From Deferribacteres bacterium (GTDB lineage Bacteria > Zhuqueibacterota > Zhuqueibacteria > Zhuqueibacterales > Geothermadaptataceae), in assembly GCA_020633655.1 (NCBI GenBank), contig JACKDF010000002.1, forward strand, positions 186,001-250,000: DNA of 64,000 nt, written 5' to 3'. Shown here one piece after another: positions 38,277 through 46,559 of this stretch. The translations under genes were made by a program, and so were the position numbers. Numbering within the stretch: the stretch's first letter is position 1; the number at the start of each line of letters is the position of its first letter. Below the pieces are notes generated by a model. That model saw only the letters and a list, made by a program, of their open reading frames with translations, searched no databases and was not told the origin of the DNA.

Positions 38277-38558
38277 CTTTCACGCCTGCGGCGTTATAGT
38301 CATGTCACGCCTACGGCGTTATAATCATGTCACGCCTCTGGCGTTAGAGTTATGCTGCGCCTCTGGCGTTAGAGTCAAGCCATGCTTATGGCGCTGGATT
38401 TGTGTTGCGGTTTTCGTCTTATCGTAAGTTGGGATTCTTTGCTCAAATCCCGTAGGGACGGCATGGCTATATCTCCGATATTCACCTTTTTTTGCAACTC
38501 CGTAGGAGTGACATTATAGGCGCGGTAGGTCTATCCTGTAAGGTCACGTCCGTTCTAG
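38277..38558. repeat. REP palindromes downstream side of array 2
   Basis: Repeated CACGCC-TGC/TAC/TCT-GGCGTT units with TTATAATCATG linkers (38280-38400), then AATCCCGTAGGGACG (about 38447) and AACTCCGTAGGAGTGAC (about 38497). The stems are kept while loops vary. The block ends at GTTCTAG (about 38552-38558), where it joins the CRISPR-derived core abruptly. Confidence 0.7.
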
Positions 38559-38580
38559 ATCCCATCTTACTGATTAGGGC

Positions 38581-38902
38581 AGGTTAGGGGATTAGGCTGT
38601 AGGCTTTTCGGCTGTCGGTTTTTTATTGGTGTATGATGTTCAGTTTTGCGATTCCAAAGTTACATTCAGTCCAGATTTACGTACATCAGTGTGAGTTTTA
38701 AACAAGCATTCTATGTAAAAAAGGTGCAATTCGTTCTCGCTTTTCCTAATTACCTAAGCCCCTACAGTCTAACAACCTAAAGATAAAAATCCCATCTTAC
38801 TGATTGGCCGGGTTAGGGGTTTAGGCTGTAGGTATTTAGGCCGTAGGTTTTCTGCTTTTACTATAGCCGAATCCCCTATAGCCTAACAGCCTAGAGCAAA
38901 AA
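38581..38902. repeat. B and A' elements at the leader-distal end of array 2
   Basis: B (38581-38788, 208 bp) and A' (38811-38902, 92 bp), preceded and separated by CRISPR-repeat cores (38559-38580, 38789-38810). They are near-identical to 30841-31162, including the shared change ATTGGCC in the core between them. Arrays 1 and 2 therefore share the same distal end and probably come from duplication of one array. Confidence 0.85.
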
Positions 38903-41730
38903 ATCCCATCTTACTGATTAGGGCGATTTCAAGTTTTACGGCGACTAACCCACCCGTTGATGAATTAGTGGGGTCAAAATCCCATCTTACTGATTAGGGC
39001 GATTTCAAGTCCTTTAACCGGCAACTGCTGTATGTCGTTTCAGAAGGTCAAAATCCCATCTTACTGATTAGGGCGATTTCAAGTCATCTTCTCCGACGTT
39101 TCTCGCGTCGTAGGAGACATGAGTCAAAATCCCATCTTACTGATTAGGGCGATTTCAAGTCGCTCAATGATTGGAACTGTCGAAGAGCGTAACTGGAAGT
39201 CAAAATCCCATCTTACTGATTAGGGCGATTTCAAGAAAAAACGCAGCGAAAGACTTAAGAAATGCTGCATACAGTCAAAATCCCATCTTACTGATTAGGG
39301 CGATTTCAAGTCATGACGATCGAAGGTCAAGGCGTCGCGGTACTCAATGGGTCAAAATCCCATCTTACTGATTAGGGCGATTTCAAGGAGAATCCAGAAC
39401 ACGAAGTTCTGTGTCTCAATTGCCACGTCAAAATCCCATCTTACTGATTAGGGCGATTTCAAGACTTTTATCCGTAACATCCACGGTGATGAAATCAATC
39501 ACGTCAAAATCCCATCTTACTGATTAGGGCGATTTCAAGTCATACTTTGGTGTAACTTTGCCGGATTCTTCAAAACAAGTCAAAATCCCATCTTACTGAT
39601 TAGGGCGATTTCAAGATTGCTTCGCTTATGGATATCCCAAGCGCTGCCAACGTGTCAAAATCCCATCTTACTGATTAGGGCGATTTCAAGATCCTAGTGA
39701 TCGTTGGGTTGGGAATCCAATGGGCCTCGTCAAAATCCCATCTTACTGATTAGGGCGATTTCAAGGAGAATCCAGAACACGAAGTTCTGTGTCTCAATTG
39801 CCACGTCAAAATCCCATCTTACTGATTAGGGCGATTTCAAGGTTTATCGGCTCACTCCCGGCAGAAGCGCTTTTAGTGCGTCAAAATCCCATCTTACTGA
39901 TTAGGGCGATTTCAATCCCTCAAGGATTGGAAGTTTATTATGTTGGCAATAATTGTCAAAATCCCATCTTACTGATTAGGGCGATTTCAAGTTCACTCGG
40001 ACTACGTCGATTTACAAATTCTGGATTGAGTCAAAATCCCATCTTACTGATTAGGGCGATTTCAAGTTTATGTGGAGGTAATCCAAATTGCATCCAATGT
40101 GGCGGTCAAAATCCCATCTTACTGATTAGGGCGATTTCAAGGGTGTTCTAAAGACAGCACCAAACTGGATATTTATACTTGTCAAAATCCCATCTTACTG
40201 ATTAGGGCGATTTCAAGCAACTGGCGGAAATCGCGAAAGCAATGGAAACTACAATGTCAAAATCCCATCTTACTGATTAGGGCGATTTCAAGTCATTCGT
40301 GGTGCTGAAATTGCTGTCAAAGTCGGTGTTGTCAAAATCCCATCTTACTGATTAGGGCGATTTCAAGCGCACTTGCCGACTATTACGGTATCGCAATTGA
40401 TACAAGTCAAAATCCCATCTTACTGATTAGGGCGATTTCAAGATTATTTATCCGTTTCCCATGCTGGACCTTCCCGGGCCACGTCAAAATCCCATCTTAC
40501 TGATTAGGGCGATTTCAAGATCATTATTCCCGCAAGCAAGAAAAACTACCACACTAAGTCAAAATCCCATCTTACTGATTAGGGCGATTTCAAGGATATT
40601 CAGGGAAGGAGCTTGGCGGGCATAGCACTGCTGTCAAAATCCCATCTTACTGATTAGGGCGATTTCAAGTAAGTTTGTTGCATTAGAAATCATACCTACC
40701 GAAAATTTGTCAAAATCCCATCTTACTGATTAGGGCGATTTCAAGCATGATCTTCGGGCCAATCGCCATTTTCATCATCGGATGGGTCAAAATCCCATCT
40801 TACTGATTAGGGCGATTTCAAGTCATTTTGGCAGCGGTCATTTACAAGGTGTTCACCTCGTGTCAAAATCCCATCTTACTGATTAGGGCGATTTCAAGCG
40901 AATATGGATTCGAAGAAGGATGCATCAACTTGATGTCAAAATCCCATCTTACTGATTAGGGCGATTTCAAGAAAATAAAACCCCCTATACATTCGTTCAC
41001 GGTTTGTGGAGTCAAAATCCCATCTTACTGATTAGGGCGATTTCAAGCTTATATTGTCTGTGTGTATGTTTGTCTTAATAATGGCAGGTCAAAATCCCAT
41101 CTTACTGATTAGGGCGATTTCAAGTAAGTTTGTTGCATTAGAAATCATACCTACCGAAAATTTGTCAAAATCCCATCTTACTGATTAGGGCGATTTCAAG
41201 CATGATCTTCGGGCCAATCGCCATTTTCATCATCGGATGGGTCAAAATCCCATCTTACTGATTAGGGCGATTTCAAGAAGAAAGTTGCGAAGGGGCTAAA
41301 AGGGGATACGAAAACGGTCAAAATCCCATCTTACTGATTAGGGCGATTTCAAGAACTACTGAAGACGAGTATCTAAAAATGCAGTTACCTGTCAAAATCC
41401 CATCTTACTGATTAGGGCGATTTCAAGAGAAAAATGATTAGTAGAATAGCAACAGTAGGATTGATGTCAAAATCCCATCTTACTGATTAGGGCGATTTCA
41501 AGCCTGCAAAAACACGACGGTGCCTATGCGCTTATTGACAGTCAAAATCCCATCTTACTGATTAGGGCGATTTCAAGCACATAAAAATGGGAGAGGTGGT
41601 TCATGAATTCATTGAGTCAAAATCCCATCTTACTGATTAGGGCGATTTCAAGAAAAAGCAATACAAATACACATGGAAGTGTGTTTGCGGAAAGTCAAAA
41701 TCCCATCTTACTGATTAGGGCGATTTCAAG
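38897..41730 (-). CRISPR. CRISPR array 2: 38 repeats, 37 spacers
   Basis: 38 repeats of 37 bp with the same sequence as array 1. Repeat 14 (39880-39916) ends in T instead of G, and the first repeat differs at its outer bases. Thirty-four spacers are distinct. One is present twice (39388-39426 and 39766-39804) and a neighbouring pair is present twice (40670-40785 and 41125-41240). The right end abuts the leader at 41731, next to the effector operon. Confidence 0.96.
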
Positions 41731-41934
41731 GGACCCCCTTTTTCGACCCTTGTTTTTACTTAACTTGCGATATGCTCCAGCGTAACCCCCAAAAATTTTG
41801 CAAAAATTTTCGGTCATTTTGAAAATTGGTCTCCTTTTTTCTGGTCATAAAATATTTATTTTATTCAATTAAAACCATGCAGTGTAACCTACCCCTTTTT
41901 TAGGGTATTTAAAATTGGCACTATTTTTGATTTG
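41731..41934 (-). promoter_or_regulatory. CRISPR leader 2 (right flank of array 2)
   Basis: About 204 bases matching the right flank of array 1 with few changes (for example CAAAAATTTTCGG against CAAAATTTTTTGG). It sits between the end of the effector operon and array 2. Conservation next to both arrays supports its role as leader with promoter and integration signals. No core promoter can be placed with confidence. Confidence 0.65.
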
Positions 41935-42075
41935 CGTTTTATTAGAATTGTTAATTTATAAGAAAGTGCGACGCATTTCCGAATAAAGCATCGTGGAATA
42001 AACAGGTTTATAAAGCTTTAGATACGATCAATGCGCTGCACTTTGGTATTTCATCTTCGTTTTAACTTACGTTTT

Positions 42076-43029
42076 TTATTTTTCGTTTTCCAGTTTTTTT
42101 AATTTGTCCTTTACTTCCTGAGCCAGCGCTTTCCCATCAATGTACATCACTTCTTCATCGGTGCCGCGAAAGCGATTGTAAATTTTGCGTGGAATTACCG
42201 GACTGGTGCGGCGGTGGCGGTAGATGGCATCTTGCCAGGCACGCGCTGCTTTGTCCAGGTCTGCACCGGTTTCGCCCTCGTAAAAAACTTTTTGCCATAA
42301 GTCATTGATGCGAGCGTTTAACGCTTCGAGTTGGTCAATAGATTCCCGGTTCTGGATAAGTTCACGAACAATAATACCCAGCGGAGGTGCACATGCTGCG
42401 GCGATGAAAGCGATGCCTTCGAGCCAGGCAAAATCGAGCAAGATGATGATTACTGCCAGAAGCACAAGCAGGCCGAGCAAGACTTTGGTGATGAAATTTG
42501 TGTAGCGCCTGCGTAGATTTTTGTCCCAGAAGATATTGGATTTCTGGCAGATCAGACGGGCATAGGGCAGGGGTATCGTGGCAACTTCGACACTATACCA
42601 GTTGGGCAACGGCTGGTCGGGATAACGGGATGGATTGTATTGTTCCGCCAGACGGTTTACAGTATCGGTTGGTGGCCGAGAATCGTTGATGTAATGATTC
42701 CAGGGCAGTTCGAGCACATCGCAATCGAATGCCTCCTGGATAAGTGCAGCTAAGTCGTGTTGTCTCTCCTCGAAGCGGTAAACCAGCCAATCGCCTAGCC
42801 AGATGAGACCAGCGGCCAGCAGCATAAGTACTTCGCTATTGAGTATGAATTTTGTGATGACTACGCTAACAAAAGTTGCGGCAAAAATGGCAATAAAGCG
42901 GTGCCATTTGATATCACGTGTGCGGTCGTAAAGCATGCGTTGTGCAGCAAGGCGATTGAGCTGCAGTTGCTCATTCTGTCGCGCTGGAATATCGTTCAAC
43001 GGCTTTTGGTTTTGTGTGTTCTCGTTCAT
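42076..43029 (-). CDS. S-4TM-type putative pore-forming effector, CRISPR-linked
   Basis: 317 residues. There are two pairs of membrane segments (about 45-85, FIAIFAATFVSVVITKFIL and VLMLLAAGLIWLGDWLVY; about 185-230, VLLGLLVLLAVIIILLDF and GIAFIAAACAPPLGIIV). Between them is the conserved block ALIQEAFDCDVLELPWNHY ... NWYSVEVATIPLPYARLICQKSNIFWDKNLRRRY. This matches the SMODS-associated 4TM effector family (S-4TM), best known beside CD-NTases. Here it is the last gene of a Cas10 operon, 18 bases after a RAMP gene. I infer a membrane-damaging effector activated by a Cas10-made nucleotide. No CARF or SAVED sensor is visible in it. Confidence 0.75.
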   Translation of the reverse strand: MNENTQNQKPLNDIPARQNEQLQLNRLAAQRMLYDRTRDIKWHRFIAIFAATFVSVVITKFILNSEVLMLLAAGLIWLGDWLVYRFEERQHDLAALIQEAFDCDVLELPWNHYINDSRPPTDTVNRLAEQYNPSRYPDQPLPNWYSVEVATIPLPYARLICQKSNIFWDKNLRRRYTNFITKVLLGLLVLLAVIIILLDFAWLEGIAFIAAACAPPLGIIVRELIQNRESIDQLEALNARINDLWQKVFYEGETGADLDKAARAWQDAIYRHRRTSPVIPRKIYNRFRGTDEEVMYIDGKALAQEVKDKLKKLENEK

Positions 43030-43047
43030 GATATTACCTTTCCGGGA

Positions 43048-44532
43048 TTAGAGAGAATTTTCATAGGTTCGTAGCTTCAACCTTTCATATCCATTTGCTT
43101 TTTGCTGAAATACTTCGAAGTGGAGGGTAGGATTCTGGTTATACAATTTCACTGCCAGCTCCCATGCGTCTTCGGTGACAACCAGTTCTTCATTTTCATC
43201 CGGTTTATCGTAACCAAGATCGTCAAGAGCTGTTTCCACTGCATCTGCATTGACTAAACACCAAAAGCCCTGACGATTTGCTGCGGGAGGGTACTTAAAG
43301 AGGATGTTTTGCCCGGGATTGGACGCGTCTTCGCCAATCGCCGATTTTTCAAACGTAAGTATTCGTGCCAATTTATGGAGAGAATCAAAATCAAAATATT
43401 CGCTACCAATCGTCTGGCTCAATTTTTCCTTTGTCCATGGTGCCTCCTTTAAAATACGCTCTTGCAATCCTTCTTCAGGCTTCCAGGCGCCCGGGTATTT
43501 GGGCGTATTGAATTTCAGATTGCTGACATGGAATTCCACCGAGCCGAAACCCAGTGGTTTGCCGTAGCCCAGTTTGTGACGGATTTTTTTCGCTGGCTGC
43601 AAAGCCCAGAGAAAAAGATAGAGCAGTTTAAGAGGAATTTCTTTGAATTCAATCTCAAATGGTTTGGTTTTAGCGCCCGGTTTGAGGCATTCTACAGAAT
43701 AGGGATAGAGGGCATCGTTTTCTGCGCGATAAGTATCAATGCATTTCTTCCAGTCCTGATGATAATAAAATTTTCTTCCGCGAAAGTTTTTGCCGATAAA
43801 ATCGAATGTTTTGAAACGGCCTGACCAGCGCCAGACGAGCACATGTGGTTCAAAATACCACCATTTGCGCAGATTGGGATTTGGGCTACCCATGAAAGCT
43901 TTTTCCGGAATATCAACCAGGTCATAGTCTGCAAAGTCTGTGGGAGAAACAACCGCGTCTGGGATAGCGATGCGCGATGAATGTCCACCATGTTTTTCAT
44001 CTTCGCTGGCAAAACCAAACAAATAAGTAGCGAGGTCGATTTTGCCCTCATTATCTATTGTTCCACGGAAATTTTCAGGAATGGCATTGTAGATTCTGAA
44101 ATCACCGTCTCGTTCATTTGTTTTTAGGTCGATTTCATCCTCAGCCACCGCAGCCAATGCATAGTGCCTTTTTCTGCTCTCCAGCCGCTGGCCTCTATAT
44201 TTGCTTTCGCGTGTATAATATGGTGTGAGTTCAGCGAGTCGGCAATTACAGGCCGCTTCAATAAAAGAACGCAAGACACCTTTGATAGATTTAGCCGGAA
44301 TGACTCTTGATGCTCCCTCCTGATTGAAGTAACTTTTTTTAATTTCCTGGCCAATGCCATTTGTGGTTTGTTTTCCTACAGAATGCACTGGTGTCAGGGC
44401 TTCAATTTCAATCTGCATTGTACCGCTGACCAAGGCTGTATCGATTTCTTTCCACTCCTCAACAGTCTTCAGGATAATCTCCTGCTTACTGAAAGGGACA
44501 AAATCAAATGGATTTGGATAATAGGCGTTCAT
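43048..44532 (-). CDS. RAMP-superfamily protein (TIGR03986-like, Cas7 group)
   Basis: 494 residues. RAMP signatures are the N-terminal IEIEALTPVHSVGK ... RVIPAKSIKGVLRSFIEAACN and the glycine-rich loop KLGYGKPLGFGSVEFHV (about 340-355). The size and the internal block LFGFASEDEKHGGHSSRIAI resemble the long type III RAMPs of the TIGR03986 group. It is probably a backbone or capping subunit of the effector complex. The start codon follows the previous stop directly (TAA ATG) with AGGAGG upstream, so it is translated with the other subunits. Confidence 0.8.
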   Translation of the reverse strand: MNAYYPNPFDFVPFSKQEIILKTVEEWKEIDTALVSGTMQIEIEALTPVHSVGKQTTNGIGQEIKKSYFNQEGASRVIPAKSIKGVLRSFIEAACNCRLAELTPYYTRESKYRGQRLESRKRHYALAAVAEDEIDLKTNERDGDFRIYNAIPENFRGTIDNEGKIDLATYLFGFASEDEKHGGHSSRIAIPDAVVSPTDFADYDLVDIPEKAFMGSPNPNLRKWWYFEPHVLVWRWSGRFKTFDFIGKNFRGRKFYYHQDWKKCIDTYRAENDALYPYSVECLKPGAKTKPFEIEFKEIPLKLLYLFLWALQPAKKIRHKLGYGKPLGFGSVEFHVSNLKFNTPKYPGAWKPEEGLQERILKEAPWTKEKLSQTIGSEYFDFDSLHKLARILTFEKSAIGEDASNPGQNILFKYPPAANRQGFWCLVNADAVETALDDLGYDKPDENEELVVTEDAWELAVKLYNQNPTLHFEVFQQKANGYERLKLRTYENSL

Positions 44533-45615
44533 TTATTCGTCCTCCTGCAATAGTTCAATATCAGCAAGAATTAATCGCTGCAGTTGCGGTAAACTCAGAT
44601 TCCAGCCGTTCCAGAGACCGTCAATGATGTCGTGTTCGGCAAAAGCAACTTTATCTTCTGCTATGCCATTTTCGGCCAAACCAGAAACGATTTTTGTCGT
44701 CAGTTCGCCCTGTGGTACGAAAAGCCGATACGTCTGATCTGTTATTTTACAACGTCCACGACGTTGGCTCTGCAAACTGCCAAAGCGCACGTATCCATTA
44801 TCTATTTGATCCTGCCAGAAGTGGATAAGTTCGAGATCATTCTTACACAAATTGCGAATGGAAAATTTGACAGTAAATTTTTCGCCAGCAGACATCTCTA
44901 TACGTGAATGCAAGCCACCTTTCCTGGCTGCCTGGGTGACCCGATCGAGGGGACTACTGGTTGAGAGATTTGTATTCAAATTACCCGGGAAACCAGCATT
45001 TGTCACAGCGGTGCTGCCAATTTTCAGAGGTAAATTACGCCTGGCATCGTTGTTATCAATCTGCGTTTCCATGCGCATACGCCCCGCCCAGGTGAGCAGC
45101 AAATCTTTTTCATTTTCTCCGGGAACATCAAACGCGCTGCCGAAAAGCGAGAGAATGCTGCGCCATTGCAGTTGTGATTCAGCCAGTTCCTTTTTCGATT
45201 TCTGAATGAGTTCATCGAGTTCGGTTCCCTCCAATCCTTTTTTTGCCACAGGGTCAAATTTGTTTCGACAACCTGGAGGAATATAAGACTGCAACGTTGC
45301 TCCGCGCAGTGCGCCGCGAATGCTGCTTGCAGGGATATTATGCTGAATTTCAATAGAATCATTTTTAACTGCAAATTCATAGTTGAAATCTGTAACCTGT
45401 GAATAGGCTTCATTGCTATTCTTCCGAATTTTTTCCTGGGTATCGTACAGGTAACAGAGATCAAGTTCGGTTAACCGGCCCTTGTGACCTTCGTGCTTGT
45501 TTTTCAAAAACGCGTATTGATTACCGCGGATATGCATCGGGCTTAACAGTTCGAGCTGCCATTCGGCTTGTAGCAGGGAGCTCAGCCCACCCGAAAATGG
45601 TTTGTTCAGCTTCAT
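44533..45615 (-). CDS. RAMP-superfamily Cas7-like subunit
   Basis: 360 residues. It has LELLSPMHIRGN near the N terminus, NIPASSIRGALRGATLQSY (the xPxSSxRGxxR motif), LFGSAFDVPGE, and the glycine/arginine loop VRFGSLQSQRRGRCKI. This is the layout of Csm3/Cmr4-type or Csm5-type Cas7 proteins. It would bind the crRNA and may supply the target-RNA-cleaving aspartate, although I cannot fix that residue by eye. It overlaps the upstream RAMP by 4 bases (ATGA) and touches the downstream one. Confidence 0.82.
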   Translation of the reverse strand: MKLNKPFSGGLSSLLQAEWQLELLSPMHIRGNQYAFLKNKHEGHKGRLTELDLCYLYDTQEKIRKNSNEAYSQVTDFNYEFAVKNDSIEIQHNIPASSIRGALRGATLQSYIPPGCRNKFDPVAKKGLEGTELDELIQKSKKELAESQLQWRSILSLFGSAFDVPGENEKDLLLTWAGRMRMETQIDNNDARRNLPLKIGSTAVTNAGFPGNLNTNLSTSSPLDRVTQAARKGGLHSRIEMSAGEKFTVKFSIRNLCKNDLELIHFWQDQIDNGYVRFGSLQSQRRGRCKITDQTYRLFVPQGELTTKIVSGLAENGIAEDKVAFAEHDIIDGLWNGWNLSLPQLQRLILADIELLQEDE

Positions 45616-46559
45616 TTCCCGACCCCCTTTGCATATGCGAAAAATTCATCTTTAAAATTTTTGACACAATCCTGCCATTTTTCGTTTTCGTGCACAATGA
45701 GGGGCAAGTAATCAAATCCGGCAAGGTTATTGTTCAGCGCTAGGCTCAGATAATTTTTGATGTTTCCATTTTCAATGTAAAATATATTTTCCAGGGTAAA
45801 TTTCAGATGGCCAAACCCGCGACCTGCCATAGCGCCAATTTGTAGTGGCAAAATTTCAGAATTAAAGCCGCACAGGCCAGTGATGAGCATGCCAAGTTCC
45901 TCATGATCGAGATTATAACCGACGATATCCAGTTTGTATTTTTGTCCGGGTGGCGCTACATCGAAAGAATAGAGCTTATTGGGTGCTGCTGCACCCGTCT
46001 CCGGATCGATGGCTACACTGCGCACTACATAAGATTGGCCTTCATTATCCCACCCTTTTTCTTTCAATTTTGCGGTGTTTGCATTCTCGGGTATCGGATT
46101 TTCAAGATACGCATCCCAAAATTCGACTTTGCTTTCGTGAAATGGTGTGCCAAAGAGTTGATCGAGCATGCAGGCGTGATCACGGATATATATGATTTGG
46201 TCGGCCTGTTTGGCATACTCCCCGCGGGCATGTGTCTCGTAATTTTCGATACGAGCAATATGTGCATTGATCGGCTGGAAAAGTTGAAGCAGGAAGTGAC
46301 GCAGCACGCCGCGCAAGGTGCTTCCGGGGATATACGGGTAATCCCGATAATCTCGCGCAATTTCACCAATTTCCGGTACCTTCGTCTTCTTTTTTTCCTC
46401 ATCCGACAAGTTTTTGTAAGCATCGCTTTCCTCGAATGCTTTGTCTGCACGCGTTTCGCCAGTTCCAATGTGCATGGGAGATTTTGTCCACAAAGTGCCG
46501 GTAATACGATAACGGTTTTTGAAAGTATCGCCTTTAAAATAAAACGGTTTTCTTTGCAT
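45612..46559 (-). CDS. RAMP-superfamily Csm3-like Cas7 subunit
   Basis: 315 residues. The N terminus has TGTLWTKSPMHIGTGETRADKAFEE, where the Asp of RADK is a candidate catalytic residue. YPYIPGSTLRGVLRHFLLQLF is the RAMP motif and GAMAGRGFGHLKF the glycine-rich loop. LFGTPFHESKVEFWDAYLE matches the LFG block of Csm3-like proteins. It is likely a repeated backbone subunit of the type III complex. Translation is coupled to both neighbours: it starts directly after the double-RAMP stop (TAA ATG) and overlaps the next gene by 4 bases. Confidence 0.83.
   Translation of the reverse strand: MQRKPFYFKGDTFKNRYRITGTLWTKSPMHIGTGETRADKAFEESDAYKNLSDEEKKKTKVPEIGEIARDYRDYPYIPGSTLRGVLRHFLLQLFQPINAHIARIENYETHARGEYAKQADQIIYIRDHACMLDQLFGTPFHESKVEFWDAYLENPIPENANTAKLKEKGWDNEGQSYVVRSVAIDPETGAAAPNKLYSFDVAPPGQKYKLDIVGYNLDHEELGMLITGLCGFNSEILPLQIGAMAGRGFGHLKFTLENIFYIENGNIKNYLSLALNNNLAGFDYLPLIVHENEKWQDCVKNFKDEFFAYAKGVGK

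Noticed and set aside
39171..40151. Reading frames through the CRISPR arrays with repeated QNPILLIRAIS
   Set aside because: The repeated peptide is the translation of the CRISPR repeat. Frames are open only because the repeat lacks stops in one frame, and they break at random spacers.
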